DNA of 64,000 nucleotides from Cardinalis cardinalis (lineage: Eukaryota > Chordata > Aves > Passeriformes > Cardinalidae), in assembly GCA_014549065.1 (NCBI GenBank), contig JACDOX010000113.1, forward strand, positions 690,413-754,412, given 5' to 3'. Position 1 is the stretch's first letter. The number at the start of each line of letters is the position of its first letter. The notes below the pieces were generated by a model that saw only the letters and a list, made by a program, of their open reading frames with translations, searched no databases and was not told where the DNA came from. Both the position numbers and the translations under genes were made by a program. Below, piece by piece: positions 1 through 15,314 of the stretch.

Positions 1-1586
1 CACAGACCACAGCTCATACCAGATGTCCGTAACACAGTGGTTTGCAGCTGGTGAGGGACAGCACATGCTGCACGTGGAGTATAGGGCATTCTGCAAATGA
101 GGTGTTAGGCACAGTCCTTCTCAATGTGCTNTACTGGCTCCAGGCAAGGTCAAGCCGCACGCCTGCTCCTGGGACTGAAACCTTTGGGGAAGTATGTCTG
201 CAAAGCCGTTTGTCATGTTTGCAAGTCTCCTGGTCTTACAAGACTTTTTTAGCTTAGTTTGACAGAGCAAGGGACCAGCAGTAAGAGAGAGCAAAAGGGC
301 TGCAGAACACAAGGGAGCAAAGCAGTAGGCACATTGAAAATGGACCTCCTGATCCCACACCTGGATGAAACCTAGTGATCTCTATGTTTCTCTGTCCAGA
401 AGTAGCTCTTTTTTTCTTAACGAGGGCTTGCTGCTGGTACATATAAGTTTGCAGCCAGGAATGGAGCCTGAATGTTACATGTTTCCAGCTTACATGCTAA
501 CCCCTGGTTACTGGCAAGAGTGGTATATTCCCCTGCATGAAAACATCAGACTGCATGAAAACATCAATATAACTCCCAGGTAAGGCTCTAAAGAGGCTTT
601 AACTAAGCTATTGTAATTGCCCGCTCCTGTTCAAAAGGATAGTCATATCCTTTCACCCACCTCTTCCCAGCCAAAGTCTTCCATTGCTTGTGCCAGCTCT
701 TACATACATCTGAACCTGTTAGGAGCCACTCTGAGGACCCAAAACTACTTTCTAGAGATTCATTCTCCGTGGATCTTATCTCTCTGCTATGCCTTCAAAG
801 CATGACTCTGGGCCCAAGAAGAGGATAGGAATGTGAAGTCAGGCTTGGTGTGGAAAAGAGACAGAAGCACGATCTCACTGACCAGAACCAGTTTAAGCAG
901 CTGTTTTCTAAGAGTTTCAGTCACTTGCTCCCTCTGTGTCCCAAAAACATTTAATTATTTAGTTAAACACAAAACAGAACTAACTCAAGTTTGAGTTAGC
1001 CATACTTCATAGTAGCAGTATCATTCTGGAGTTCTCCTTATCAGAGCATTAGAGAGAGAAGTTTAAGTCTCCAGAGCACTGTCAGAGCACTGGAAGCAAT
1101 CTCCAAGGACCCAGGGAGAGCTGCCAGCTGAACTAGAGGAAGTGGGATGCTCTGCAGATAGACATCTGCCCTGCTCCAGAGATTCATTCTCCTGCGTGAG
1201 AAGACTCGCCTGCCAAAACTGATAGGTACATTTCCACTAACAGTTGTCAAATCAGTGACTCCCAACTAGAGAAAATAAAAACATTTTGACAGAAAATGCC
1301 TGACCAGCACTACACAATAAGCCAGAAGCTGACTTATCTCATTACACCTGTAGTGCCTTAGAACTCCATTTTCTGGCTAGTCGAGGTGTCTTTTTGAGAT
1401 GGAGTGCTGATGTTAGAGACACAGGGAACTGAGACAGTCAGCCATGACCTTGAGGAGTTTCAGTTAAATGAAAGAAAATACGCTTCAAAGTTAAACATTT
1501 TGTCAGAACTACATTTCTTCATATTATTAATAAATGATAGCTATCACTTCTGTCATTGGAAATCCAAATAGAGTCACTGAGCTAGT
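1..1586. other. Intergenic sequence, no gene recognised
   Basis: Only short open frames without recognisable similarity are present. A 16-bp direct duplication (CTGCATGAAAACATCA) with an 18-bp period lies at 533-566. Confidence 0.7.
533..566. repeat. 16-bp direct repeat, two copies
   Basis: CTGCATGAAAACATCA occurs at 533-548 and again at 551-566, separated by two bases. It is a small local duplication without known role. Confidence 0.9.
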
Positions 1587-1647
1587 AAAAAAAAAAAAAA
1601 AAAAAAAAAAAANNNNNNNNNNNNNNNNNNNNNNNNNNNNNNNNNNN
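1587..1647. other. Poly(A) run followed by assembly gap
   Basis: An uninterrupted A run at 1587-1612 is followed directly by 35 Ns at 1613-1647. The gap most likely reflects a homopolymer that could not be assembled. Confidence 0.95.
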
Positions 1648-4600
1648 AGGGACCAGATAAAAGACCAGTACAGTTTCACTGAATGAAAGCAAAGTAAGAA
1701 ATGGCAAACAGTGGCCATGATTTTAAAAAAAAGGTCTTCCANATTTAGATGATAGGAACCTAAATGTCCTTTCAGTGAACTTTACCACCCTGGAGCTGCA
1801 ACTGCAGAAGTTCAGTCATTTTAAAGTAAACATGGTATAAACATAAATGTAAATAAAATCAAGTCACAGCATGCCATACCTTTCAGGCCTATTAAGACAT
1901 ACCTCATGTGGTGCTGCGAGGCACAAGGCCAAATGAGTTCAGCAATCCAGGAAATAAAATAGTGCCCTCAAAATGGCTCACATGTGAATCTGGAAGAAGG
2001 AGGAATTTGTATTTCCTCATTCCTGTTGGCATGTACATAAATCACTGCAGTTCAGTAAAGAAGCACCACTTCTTCCAGAGCTCTGTTTCATTTCTCAGAG
2101 CAGACAAGAAATATTGAGCCAAAATGCTATGGATGTGATGTTAGGTAACAAAGAAAGGGAGATGTGGAGCTAACAACCCNTAGTTAAGAAAGGCTGCTGA
2201 GCCTGGTTCTTGTAGCCCACACATTGCATCAGATCACATCATGCCTTAGCCCACCAGCACACACAGCCAGAGGAGCTCAATTAAAAGCATATCTATACAC
2301 AGGAGGTACAAGCTGTAATGGTGCTGTAGGAATTCAGGTGGTACAAGCCCCATCAAAGGGTTTATACAGGTTCAGCTGCTGTGACTAATGGGATTTATAC
2401 AACCTTTGATCAAAACANTTCCATTGCCAAAACATTTGTACTGTACAAAATTTGTAAGACCAATTAGGATATGACAAGCTATCCACTGAAATTCATGGAT
2501 AGAGTCGCAAGGCTAGGAGTTAAAAAAAAACCAAAGTCAATTGCATATTACAGTCAAAACCTTCCATTATTCATCAGTTAACCTGAACAGTACAGTGGTT
2601 AATGGTCATATACATCCCAATTCAATACCCCCACCATGAATCTGCCTGTGTAGTGGATCTTTTTAGGCAGTAGGAGAGACCGAGGCTGTAGAGGGGATGG
2701 CCTGAGCAGTATAACATTGGCTTTGCTCTGTCCTCCAGACCAGAAGACTCTTGCACATAAGGGGAAAAGCCACCCAGCTTGGCTCCCTGACTAGAGTGAC
2801 TCATAACACTGGTGCCCAGGAGGAGCAGTTTCTCTGCACCACATTGCAGGCTTGGGACTTCAAAAGACCTTGCTCTGTGAACTTGCTTCAGGGCTTGTCT
2901 GGAAAAAGATAAAATCATTACTCAAGATCATGCTGTGGTGTAAGTACCGAGCCACGGGTCAGGTGGAAAAGCAGAGGATATCCTCTGCTCACAGCCTAAA
3001 TAGGAGAGGGAAAGCAAAGTGGAAAAAAATCCAAAAGGAAGTACTAACTAAAGGAGATGCCATTGATTAAACAGACCATCAGTGGCAAGTCAAGGAGTAG
3101 GGGAAGAAACCCTCTGTACCTCAGTGTAGAACACAGGAGGCAATGTCACAAGGATTGGAGCAGAGGAAAAGGATGGAGGCCCTGATCTTGCAAGCAGTCA
3201 TGTACCAAACAGGACCTCTTCTCCACCTGCCCCCAGATACTGCCTTCTCTCCCTAATATATCTCCAGAATAGGTACAGGTTGAAGACCAGGGGTCACTGA
3301 TCTCCGTAACTCTGGCTATAACCACAGTTAAAAACTTCTGTTTGTCATTTCCAAGCAACCTCAAACCTCCATGGAAATAACAGAGGGACAGGATCCTTTT
3401 TTCCAGTCTTCAGACCACCAGGCTTTTCCCTTAAGTGCTTTGCAAATGCCTGAGAAAACCTACATGCACTACATGCTCACAGGAGCAGCAAATAAATCTT
3501 GTTAATGGTATCTTGATAATCTGCATGCCCAGAAAGAGCACTTATTACTTCCTCAGGCTAAGAAGCACCATCTAAGAGCTTTCTTCTCATTTATTTTAGG
3601 ACGTACTCTCTCCCTACTCTTCTGGGGAAAACCAAGGTGAAACTGTTCACTCTTCCCCCTCACAAACTTCTAATTCAGGCTGTAATAACTCTGGAGCAGT
3701 ATCGGTCTGAGGTATTACCCTAGGCCTAGGTGGAAAGTTTCCCGGGGCNAAATTATACAATTACCAGCCCATTGCTCTGTGCTCCCACTAGGCAAGCTGG
3801 CCCCAGAANCAGCAGTGAGAGGCTCCTGAGAATGCCCAGGCACCTTCCAAGGCCACAGCTCTTGTATTACTTCATACCACAGGGGCAAGGAGGAAGTGAG
3901 AACAGCAGAGGTTCCTAATAAAACTTCATTCTTTTGAAACATTGCACTTTGAAGTGCTCATAACATTGTACAAAAGAAGCCAAGCTTTATCCCTCTTTTA
4001 CAGGGAGATGATAAGAGTTACAGGCACAGCAGGCCAAAAGCAGAGACAAGAAACAGATCTCAGGTCTCCCAGTTTCTACAGGCCTAGATGTGGGAACAGG
4101 CTGTAGACATGGGAATCATCTCATAAAGACAGTATCTCCACAAAGGCTCTGATATTTTAGCACTAATTCCAAAAACATTTCCACCAACAGCAATGGGAGA
4201 CTTGAATGCTGATGTAATTGTCATGGAAATTAGGTTTGAAACAGNATCCACAGGTCTCTGCAAGAGCCTCAAATGTTAGCTTATATTACAGCTGCCTTTC
4301 AATGAGAATTCAAGCCAGTTTCCAAACATCAGTTTAGAAATTTTCTTAGTGAGACATGTCTTCAGCCAGTCAGCAGATGCTCTTAGGAAGTTTTTCTACT
4401 TATGTGAGATCCTCTGGACAAAGAGAAGATCTTCAAAGGGATAACAGTGTCTACTTCTGATTTAAAGTCTAGCTTAGTATGATGATTGAACACCACTGGG
4501 TGCATCTTGTGTAACACATACTGATCAGCAGCACATTGAACATTCAGAAAAAATAGTTTTCTTGTCCTGTTAGGTTTTATGAAATTTAATATTTTCAGTG

Positions 4601-7600
4601 GTTCTTGACTGAAACATGTGCATCTTGCAGTCAGCAGACAACCCTGGACTGAGTGTTCAGAAACAGCCATTCCTGCTCTACACCCCTGTCCCAAACATAC
4701 AAGGAGTCATGGCAAAAATCCTATAGTTTTCCACTGTGGTTAGAGGCATTGGCAGTGGTTAGCTGTCAGCAGCTTCCAGAACTTGGAGCAAGCATTTGGG
4801 AAAGCCCAAGTCAAATTGTATTGTCAGTGTTGAATGCGCTGCTGCATTTACACCTCTTCCATTCAGTGCTGCAACAAAAGCTGTGCCACTGTAGCAGGAG
4901 TCAAAGTTCCTCACAAAGGTTTCTCAACAAAGATTTGAAAGTTTGCTCAAACCATATCTTAAAAGAAGTGACCTATTCTTCTCTATTTTAAGCATCAGAT
5001 GTGATTTCCTTATGAGCTGCCACCAAAATCTTCCTGGTCTCTTAGGTAACCTGCCTACCTTGTTCTTCCATATTAGAATCTTCAGAGCAGTACCCCGTGC
5101 AAAGGGTGCCTTGTTTCATGTCTGTGTCTGCTCCAATGTTATCAAGAGTCCAGCCAGATCCCCACATCCCACAGCAGTNCTGACGTCCTGAGTCATTTGG
5201 GGGCCTGCCTGCGTGTTCATGTAATGGACTGTTAGGAGAGCAAATCTCAGCTGAAGCATAGATGCTTGTTTTATTAGCACAGATTTTGTACCACTTCTCT
5301 GGGGAGGAAAGAGGGAACTATCTTCCCTACAAATATGTCTACTGTATAGACTGAGTTTTAAGAGCACATAAAAGCTGCTGCCACTGCTTAGGAAAAAATA
5401 ACAATGGTATAGACATGACAGGAGAGACATTTGGTACACAGTGAAACTTGGGTAAGCTACAGAGCCTGACACCTAATGGAGAAAGGGCCAATGAAGGCAA
5501 AAAAAATTACGTTGGGAATCTCTGCGTTGCTTTTAAACTAGANATGTTGTCTGTTGCCAGTGGCCTTTGGTGTAGTTTTCACTGTGTTCATATGGTAGCT
5601 ATTCATTGTTGGGTAATTATCTTGTTTTACTTTTCTACTTATTTATTGAATAAATCAAACTAATACAATTCCAACCCACGATTGCCATGGGAACACTCCA
5701 ACAAGGACAGATGAAGTCTATAGCTGCAAGGAAAGAAAGCAGACTTCAACATTATTAAATTATACACTAGACAATCAATACAACTTAACACAAACAGCCC
5801 TTGCAGGCTCTGAACTAACTATCCAGAAGGCTCAGCCAGTTACTTTAGAGCCTCTTGCAACACCAAACCTTAACAACCACCATCTCAAGTTTCTATAAGG
5901 GCAAGTGCTCCAGAATAGAGTCTTTCTTGCCTTTCCCTTGTGTCCTGCTAAAGGAAATCACAGAAATCATGTAGTCCAGTTTTCCACCCCATGGAAATGA
6001 CAGGTATTATTCCCTCCTTAAATCCAGTAGATGTGTTGAATCCTTGTTCTAGCATTTCCAGAATTTTCATTGAAAATTTAGTCCTAGTGAAGATAACACA
6101 CTTAGAAAATTTCAAACAGTTTCTGAAAGCAGAAATCAAATGAATTGCAAACAAATATAAAAGGCTGTTTTGCTTAACTTGGTCACTGTCTCTGCAAAGA
6201 TGGATGACAAGGGACAGGAAAATAGAAGGCAGAGAGGAGAGGAGATAAAAGCGATAAAGCGCCTACAAAGCTCATAGCAATTTTTCTCCTTAATTTCCTT
6301 GTATTCAACGTAATGCTACTGAGAGGAAGAAGCCAACAAAAAGAATTACATGCACTGCCCAGACTGTGTTTGTAAAAGGCAGTCTCATCAGTCCTGATTC
6401 TTTCTGTCACTGGCAGTGAGGGCTGTCTTTCTGGACACTGCAGAGAGAGAAGGTGCCAGGCATTTGATTAAACCAGATCACAGTCTCCTTAAGTCCCCCA
6501 GCTGGGAGCCATCTGGCAGTAACTCACTTTGTGCAGGTCATCCTTTCTATTGCAATGCCTTCCCACCTGCCAGAGTGCTGTGATTATCCTCCCTGCTTTA
6601 CATCCCCTTAAACTTGTCCCAGCAGTGCTGACAGGATTCCCTCACCCCTCATTGCAAAGTTAGGAACCACATTCATCTCCTTTCTGCACTGGGCATCCTA
6701 TAGCAGTCCTAAGCTCTTTTTCTTTATTTCTAGTCTTCTTTGCATGACAGTTTTTCAGGAATCAGCTCTATGATTGAACAATTCCTATAAAAACTTTGCA
6801 GAGTGAAAGATAACATTCATTTGCTTTGCTCCCTCCACCGAGACTTTGGTGGGTGGGATTCACTATTTCATTTCCAGTACCTGCAAATATCATCTCCAGT
6901 CCCTAGTGAGAATGAGACACTGTTTCTGCATGGCAGAACTGCAGCACCAAGTGTGCAACTTCAGAACAGGCAGACACTGATCTTCCNTATTTTGTTAACC
7001 TTCCCATTCCTTTCCTCTGCCCATGTTCTGTAGCAGCAATTTGATGATTATGTGGCAAGATGTACATCTTTATACCAACTTAACTAAAACCAGTGACTGA
7101 CTGAGGANGGCAGCCTGCCCTGGGAACCTTAGGAAGGTGCTTACTTTCTTCATTGCAATGAAGGGGTTTAGTTCAAATGAGGTTTGTCAGGTAGATCAGA
7201 ATGCTTGCAAAGAGCAGAACAGAGCCAATAATAGAAAGTACTGTTAAAGGGCTGTCAAATCTGAGGAAGCATTGATCTGGAACATATCTTTACAAGGACT
7301 CCTAGCCTCAGCCTGGAACCAAAATCCAAGCCCAGGAAAGCCTTGAACTCTGTAAGTTCACATCTGGGTCCAATCAGACCACTCAAGCCCTTTTCCATGC
7401 AGATGCAAACTGAAAGGCANGTGGTGTGCTGGGGAGACAAACCACAGATGTTTATTGTACCCTTGTGCCCTTAGCAATTGTTTTAATGGGTTGGAACTCC
7501 TGGGAGGCCATTTGACTTCTGTTCCTGTCTATACTGTTCTCTTGTAATGCTGACTGTGCAGAAGCCTGAAGCTGTCAACGATCTGCTTCCAGTGTTATTT

Positions 7601-10600
7601 CAAGAAAAGGAAAGTGAAGTGACAAGTGATCTGCTGAGAGAGGATGGGGAGGAGGGGTATTTTTAAAATATAAATCAACAAAAATCTGCATGGAATCAAT
7701 ATTAGAGTCGATGCCTTCTATCTCCGGAAAGCACAGCTTAGTATGAAACACAGGTTTCCTTTTTCTCTGTTGCAACAACTATACATTAAAAAGACTCATA
7801 CTTTGCCAAGACCACATTGTCAGTAAGTGTTTTGAAGCTCTGCAATTAATGATTTTTGTGCAATATTGCATTTTAATAATTCAAACAAACTGTGGAACAT
7901 TATGATCTCTACAGCTAAGTAAATACTTTGTTGCAACTCCAGCCTTGGAAAGCATCATCCATTTCAGTGGAATGGTCTCTTTGCAGAAAGGAGCATTTTG
8001 GAACCACTCTTTGCCTTCACAATGAGCAGCCCTGGCTGCTGCTGATCTCCTCCAATCTATGCAGAGGGGAGAATTTATGTGTGTGAAGANCATCATCACG
8101 TGAGAAGTTTTCTTTTGCTGTCTGTTGTATTGCAACACCTGTGCAAGGAAGAGGATCCATCCATACCTGTCAGGCATTTAGCTCCTTTACTTTATTCTTC
8201 AATCACCAAAATACAGTTTGGAACTAGAACCTAGATAATGCCTGCAAGAAATACCTGGCTGTTCAGGCAGGAATGACACCATTTCATTTTTTAAATGGCG
8301 CTACAGGACCTTGGTTTAACACAGAGAGTGTGAACTGTAGAAGTTACTGGGGTGATGTATTAGCTCTAGCNATGAGTTTCCACAGTTCTTCCATCCAGTG
8401 GTCAAACCGGGCAGAGAAGGAAAGGGCCTTCCTTCCTCTTTGAGACAAAGCACAAATGGTGAGAGACACTTTTTAAAGGGCACTAGTGAAGGATGAGTGC
8501 ATCAGGAAGAGAAGAAAGACTCAAGGACAATGGTGGTGATGAAATGCTACAATTTCACAGGAATAAGTAGAGCCCTCCAGGAAAGAAAAGAACTAGACAA
8601 AATTAAAAAAGAAAATAGAGGTCAGGACTGAAAAAAGAAGTGTGATTCCTCAAAGGAATCGGTTTCAGGGGGAGAAGAGTTAGAGAACATCTTGCTTAGG
8701 CTAGAAAGTACACTAGGGAAGGCTGTCAAACATGAATGTTAGCTATGTAAAAATATACTGTTGGTATTGTTCATCTGGACTAACATATGGCACACAAATT
8801 CCTGGATCTCCCAAGTCACTGTGAATTTGACAGACTGCTTGAAAAGCATTAAGATTTCATTTAGCGTTCGCCTTAAACAGAGCCCTTTGTGGCCACTGAG
8901 ATTTAGATAGTAATAAAACTGCAAATTCTNAAAAAGTGAAGGAAAAGGTTTTCTCTTACTGAGGATAGAAAGCTTTTTTCCCCAGTTCTTACACAAATGT
9001 GACAGCACAGAGACTCATTTCTCTATTTGTACTCTTAAAAGTATGTTCCATAATTATACTACTAAAATCTGGCAAGGCTGTCTGATCTATTTAGAGTGGA
9101 ACAGTAAAGACAAAAGACATTTTGTAATCTGCTTAATCATATAGCCCAAGGATCTCTCCACTGTTCTACAACCCACCCTCAAAAGATAAGGTTAGACTAG
9201 ATGGAATATTATCAAAATCAGAATCACCAATGTATCGCTAGAAAATGAAAGTTGCTGTCTATGAAAGTGTAACAAAACTACTAAACTGGAAATGGGTGAC
9301 TGGCTACAATAAATCAAAGCTTAATAAGACTTTCAATCTATATAGTTTTTTTATTTATAGCAGAGAACTGAACAGGCTAATATTTCTCATTCAAATTTAC
9401 ATAAAAAGGTTCTTTACTGTCTGCTAGGACAAGCAGAGCCCTGGTAGGTGCAAACTTAATTCCCCTGGCTTCTTGGAAGTCAAAATAGCCATGCTTTTGA
9501 GGAATGTGTTGCTATGACAAACAGCAGAGTCAAAACTACTCTGACAGGTAGGAAATTTGCATTTCCATTAGCGGGGCCTTTGTCAAATGAAATCCCGAAA
9601 GGCAGTGAAGAATGTGTGTGGAAGGAAAATGCAGTGTATTAATTTACTGCCCCACCCCCACCTTTCCCTACACCCTGGATAGTTCAGTGAACCATAAGTT
9701 AAGATAAAAGGAAGGAGGAAAAGATTTACATTCCTGATGGTTGTACAATAAAGGGATAGTAATTTATGCATGCTTTTGCCACCAGATAGCCCAGAAACAA
9801 ATTATGTAGAATAGCTTGGCTGAGCCAATTTTCTCTTCTAAAAAATTTGGCCTACATGCTCAAAAACTTGGAAAAACAAACCAAATTTTTACCTTTTTTT
9901 AAAGTTTATCAAAATATGGATACACTTTGAAAGATAANACCTAATCTTTTTGGCTGATGTCTTTCAGAAATTAATGAAAATATTATTGATTTTAATGAGA
10001 TTCTTATTCTATTATGTTCTGTGAACTCTGGTTTTCATGGATTAAATACTTACAAGAAATTAACAAATCATCAATGGAATTACAGATAAAACAAAATACT
10101 ATTTAGTGTGAATAAAGACATCATAAATTGGTTCTAAGTTTTATTTGGCCAGCCTTTAAAACACATCAATACTTTCACAAGTANCCCTCATCATTTTAGG
10201 GTGTCTATGCCATCCTGCATTTGTTCTTCATTTATAGCCAGATATTTATCATCAAAAGCCACTTTATTTTGAGACTGTTGGAATTAAATTCGTGGATTTG
10301 GCATGAGGAATGCCAAAAGAAAAATATTTTATTAGTTGATATTGTTTTTCCCAGATGTGTCTGAGCATTTCAGGATAATATATGCATTCTTTAAAGTATC
10401 TTGACATGATGCAGAATGTATGTTTTCAAATCGTACTGGTTTATCAGCATGTTCTTGCTCACACAGCCCATCCCACCAAGAACTGGCCCCTTCCTCAGCA
10501 CTACTTTCCCTTTGACACCCCTTCCTTCATTCTGGTGCACATGGCTGTACAGCATGCTAGCTGAGCTTATTGCAGTCCTTGCCAAAATTTACTTGAGCTT

Positions 10601-13600
10601 ATCTACATTATTGTCCTAATGCAATGCCAGCAGTTTGCCTGGACTTCTGCATTCAGATGTGGAAACAGGATCCCAGCTCTGAGTCATTCAGGGAGAATAT
10701 TTTTGCATCTGTGAGCACTGTCACTAGCTCTAGGAGAACCTGCAATCTCTTTATCATTTCAGCTAATGAAAGTACATTTCTTTCACCAAGAAGTCTTTTC
10801 AGAAACAGTTCAGGTATTTACATGCTCCTTTCCATGCAAAACTCCCATAGGTTGACTCTATTGATCACAGCTCAGAGAAAAAAATGCCAAGTAAAATTAT
10901 AGTAATTCTTGATCAGGCATACTACTAGTTTATTCCTCCTCCTGTACACAGTCGTGTTGGCACATGTCCATGTGTGGTGCTTGTAAACCATTTCTTCAAA
11001 AGAAAATCCCAAAACTTCATCCCATCCAATATGGTCATATTGGAACAAATATGGGCCTCAGAAGCATAAGTTATGAGTTAATAGGCCTCAGAAGCAGAAG
11101 TCTTAATAATATCTTCTCCTGCAATTGGATTTCTGCTGTGAAATCATCTAGGAACTTTTAAAAAAGTTTTTCCTGGAATAAATGAATATGTTGTGTGACC
11201 ACCACATCTTTCTTAAAAAATCACAACCCTACCAGAGTGACAGTGCATTTTACAAGTTGCAATCAGTATGTCTGTGATGAAGCTGTACTTTCTTCATGCT
11301 GTATCTGTCTAGAGGAATTAAAGAACTATGAGACCATACACACTGGGTAGGATAGCATCCTATTATCTATTTGTTCAGAAACAGGTGCAAATTGCTTTCA
11401 TTATGTTTTTATAAAACACTGGGGTTTCTACAGGCTCTACTAAGTATTACTTTCTGCTTTGAGCTCTTTCTGCCTCTCTACTAATTTATTCCTGCCTCAC
11501 TAACTTTATCGATAGCAAGGTTTTTCAGCATTTCTTTCTTATTTTGCTCCCCTTTTCATACAGCAATAAATATTATTCAATTCAACAAATGCATACAAAT
11601 GATTTCCATTAGAATTTTAATCTACTTTCAAATTGAAAGAAAAGCTTTTTATAAATCTTTTTAAATTACCGGAACATAAATTCAGACAGGGACATCTCCA
11701 CCTAGGCTGAGCTGGAGAGTTCACAGCCTGCTGTCCTCATTCATAAATTAATTGAGGTCTCTAGCTGCTGTAAATGAACAGTGCATCCTGCAAAAGATCG
11801 TATCTGTCAAGATTGCAGATTGGTTTCTATCAGAGTTTGCAAAAGTCAGAGCTCACAATGCTTTCATTATGTCTATGAGTATGGCTTCCCAACTGGAAAG
11901 AAATGTGTTTTGTTCTGTTGGGCCAAGATTTACAGAAAGCAATTTTCCTCCATGCTCCAGTTATGACAAAACTACTGAAAAATGTCATTTCATTATTTCT
12001 TTCATTCAGTCACCTTTTCACTGACAAATATGTATTCTTTCTGCTCCATGTGTATGCACCAACTGTGACATTTAATGGCCAAGGAAGGTTAATCACAGGT
12101 GGGTACATATCCCCCTTGGATATTGCAAGCTATACTGCATTCACTGCCACTTATCCATTATAAAGTAAGCATGGCTTTAGCTGACTCACGCAAGTACCTG
12201 TTTTGTATCACAAATTCATACATTTTTAAAGGCTCTGTAGGATTCAGAGCCCCAGACAACATATCCATGAATACCTCTTAGACATCTTAAATTACATTAA
12301 GGTTGTGACAGAGTGTGAAGTCAAAGGCAAGGTGGATAATACTGAGTCCTTGGTTTCTTTCCATTTGATTTTGCACTGTTAATCTGCAAGCATGTGAGGG
12401 GTGGAGTAAAGAAAAGAGAACATCCACTCCCAGAATTTGGGAAGCAGAGTTTATTTTACTTTTGGGTCTTTTTTAATCAGTGCCACATTTGAGAATGATG
12501 CCAGGGACTCTTAACACATGAATACCAGTTTGTAAGAGATCAAAAATTAAAAGGAGGGTAAGACTGGCCAAAACAGCTCTTAACACAAGTGAGTAGATTT
12601 GGTCTATTTCAGTTTACAGGTAAGGGACTAAACCCCAAACACAGCACANGCACATATGTCCTTCCTTGCTTCTGTCTGCCGTGCTGGACCTTCTCCCTTC
12701 ACAGAACCCACAAATCACCGGAATGTCAACTTTCACTTCTACCTCCCCAAGAGAAGAAAAATTTCCTTGTTGGGGTATGCTGAGTATTGCTCAACAACTG
12801 AGCATGACTATTCTCTGGAAGCAATAGAAAGCCATCCTACCAGCTCTTAAAAACAATGGGGAGATTTGCTACAACTACAGACNCTGGTCACAGAGAGGTC
12901 CTGGTGATCTTGGTACACAAAAGAATAGTGAGGAAGGCCTAGAAGGGCATGCTATGGTATATTCTTCTTTAAATACACATACAGCCTTTTAAAGAGTGCA
13001 GATTATTTATGTGCTAAATGTTAACCTGCTCGTTAATCTCTGTTTAAAGGCTTCTGCCTTAGCCTAATAGTGCCAACCAGTTAGAAGGGTGGCTGCCAGC
13101 CACAAGAGGTAAATACATACTCGAAATTAATTACTTACTTGGCAGGCTCAGCAATCACTATATTATCCAAGCAATTGGGGCAATTCAGCTGTTTTATTAA
13201 ATACTCAGTATTTCTGACCTGTGTCACACAAGTGACATTTGGCATCCCAATNTCTTATTGTTGTCCCTTACTACCATGAGACCACCACACCGTCAAACCC
13301 TTCTCCAGGGAAAATACTTTCAGGTGGAAACATCAGCAGTTATCCTGGTAATCTAGTTTATAAAGCATTTAGAATAAGTGTTTTAAATGTACAACTGCTC
13401 TGCACTGCGACCAAACAGCAGGAGGGGAATTTCAGGCTAGAAGTTTTATTGCAACAAACTGCAGATGCTTGAAGATGTGGATTGCAGTGGAAACTGTGGT
13501 AGCATGTTCCATAGCAGGGACAAGTCAATATGGTGCAAAGAAAAATCTCTCCTAAGCAAACACTCGTGCCAGCATTTTCTGTTTTATCAGCCCATGTCTG

Positions 13601-15314
13601 ATATATACTAGCATATAGGTATGTGCTAACACTCCACTAAACAGCAGCAGGAAAAGGAATAAAGAAAAAAAAACCCTCAAATCTTCAAGTATCTGTTTGT
13701 TTGGAATACAAATCAAGCTAGAGATTTTTGTGCAACAATGGTTTGGTCCCCAAAGCTGCGTTGCTGTTACAGGTTTGCAGTAACACTCTCAGAATAAAAT
13801 TCCTCCACGTATTTAATTTTCCTCCTTTTTTCATTTTACCATACTTANTCCCCTAACAGTCCCTTGTTACAGGCTTCTGGGCCAAGTAGTCCCCCTATAT
13901 AACTTCAAATATTTGAGAACATGTAGTGCCATTCAGGCATCATTTAAAGGGGTTACCTATTTTGAGTTCTCCCCTCATCCCTGGGTTTCTAATTATCTTT
14001 ACATCCTCTGTGTACTACCAAAAACAGAAACTGCCCTAGACAGAACCTTAGCACCTACCAGTGTGCAGGATACCTTGCAGAACAGTTCTGTGAGCTTCTT
14101 TNTTCTCCATGACATAGTCCAAAAGTCACACTTGCTTTTTTATCCACTGAATCTCATTGCAAACTCATCTATTGTGTTCTGTNGGCTAACCCTTACACTG
14201 CTTAATAACCTTTTCCTGTATTTCTCCCTCACAGAAACTTTCAGTGTTTCAGATGTTTTTTTTTTCCCAGATACAGTAATTTTCTTCTCTCTTTTATCAG
14301 GGTAGAGAAGAGTGGTTATGGAAGCTTGCAGTGAGTCAAGGCAGACTTGAGAGCAATTACTTCTGTAATTGCCTGGAGCAAGACCCAGTCAGCCCANCTA
14401 ACTCCTCATTCATGCTGGAAGTTTAACACAGCTGAATGTGATGCCTTCTGCAGACACGGCTGATGAAAGAAATGATCGCTCTATCACACTTTGGACACTT
14501 TAGTCTCATGTACCACTTTGGTTAGAAGTGTTTGACCTTGATTTGTCTACAACCTAAGAAGAAAGGGGGAAAAGTCAATGAGACTTAATGACCCTCTGTT
14601 CCTCCCTGTCCCCTTTTTCCTACTAAGGATTGGCTGTGAATATCTTTGGTATTTACCTTCAGGTGACTAAGNTGCATCTTAAATAGACCACATCAAACTG
14701 AAATCTTGAGACAATCAATGGTGATGCAGGATAGAAACCAAATACTAACTGCCTGAGTTTCAAACTGGGGGGGGGAAGTGTGTGTGTTAACTGATATAAT
14801 GCTAATCCCCATTGAACTGTCCACCTAAACATACCAGAAGTGTATTTGATTAGATTGCTGACAGTTTTGATGGTCCAGACAACTCCCCTGATGAAGGATG
14901 TGCCTACCAAATGGATCAAGAACCTATCAGCTCTAGACCCTGGCATCAATCCCTTCCTACCTTTGTTTTCAGCAACAGTCTCATGGTTCCTCATGATTCC
15001 TATCTTAGTAACTCAGAAGTTCTAATGACCACAATGCAGAGGTAAGTAGAGAGTTATGCATAAAGCAAGAAATTAGCTCTATACTTTTTTTTTAAAATTC
15101 AGAGGTAGTTGATGTATGTGACTACCACAACATTTCTATTAAGGTCTTGCTTCAAAGGCCTTAGAGGAGAGATGTAAGAGGAGAGCTAGCTCACACAACT
15201 GGTGTGTGTGTTTTTGTCCTTATAAGCATTCTTCAAAAGTGGTGGAGAAAGGGATTTGAGGATCTTGATCACTTAAAACAAAAAAATTCAGGAAGGATGC
15301 TCTATGCGTGTGTC
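1648..15314. other. Intergenic sequence, no gene recognised
   Basis: This is about 13.7 kb of mostly unique-looking sequence with scattered single Ns. Short open frames up to about 130 codons occur on both strands (for example 13913-14305 plus) but none has recognisable motifs, splice context or similarity. A small direct repeat (GGCCTCAGAAGCA) occurs at about 11054 and 11083. Weak CR1-like wording near 5950-6050 and 9190-9220 is too diverged to call. Confidence 0.65.

Noticed and set aside
5945..6100. Possible minus-strand CR1 tail ('atcatgtagtccagttttcc')
   Set aside because: Only one short phrase resembles CR1; the rest does not align by eye, so it is not called.
9190..9220. 'ggttagactagatgg', like a CR1 3' end phrase
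   Set aside because: About 15 bases of similarity without any flanking CR1 sequence is insufficient.
13913..14305. 130-codon plus-strand open frame
   Set aside because: Two Ns, T-rich composition, no motif or splice context.
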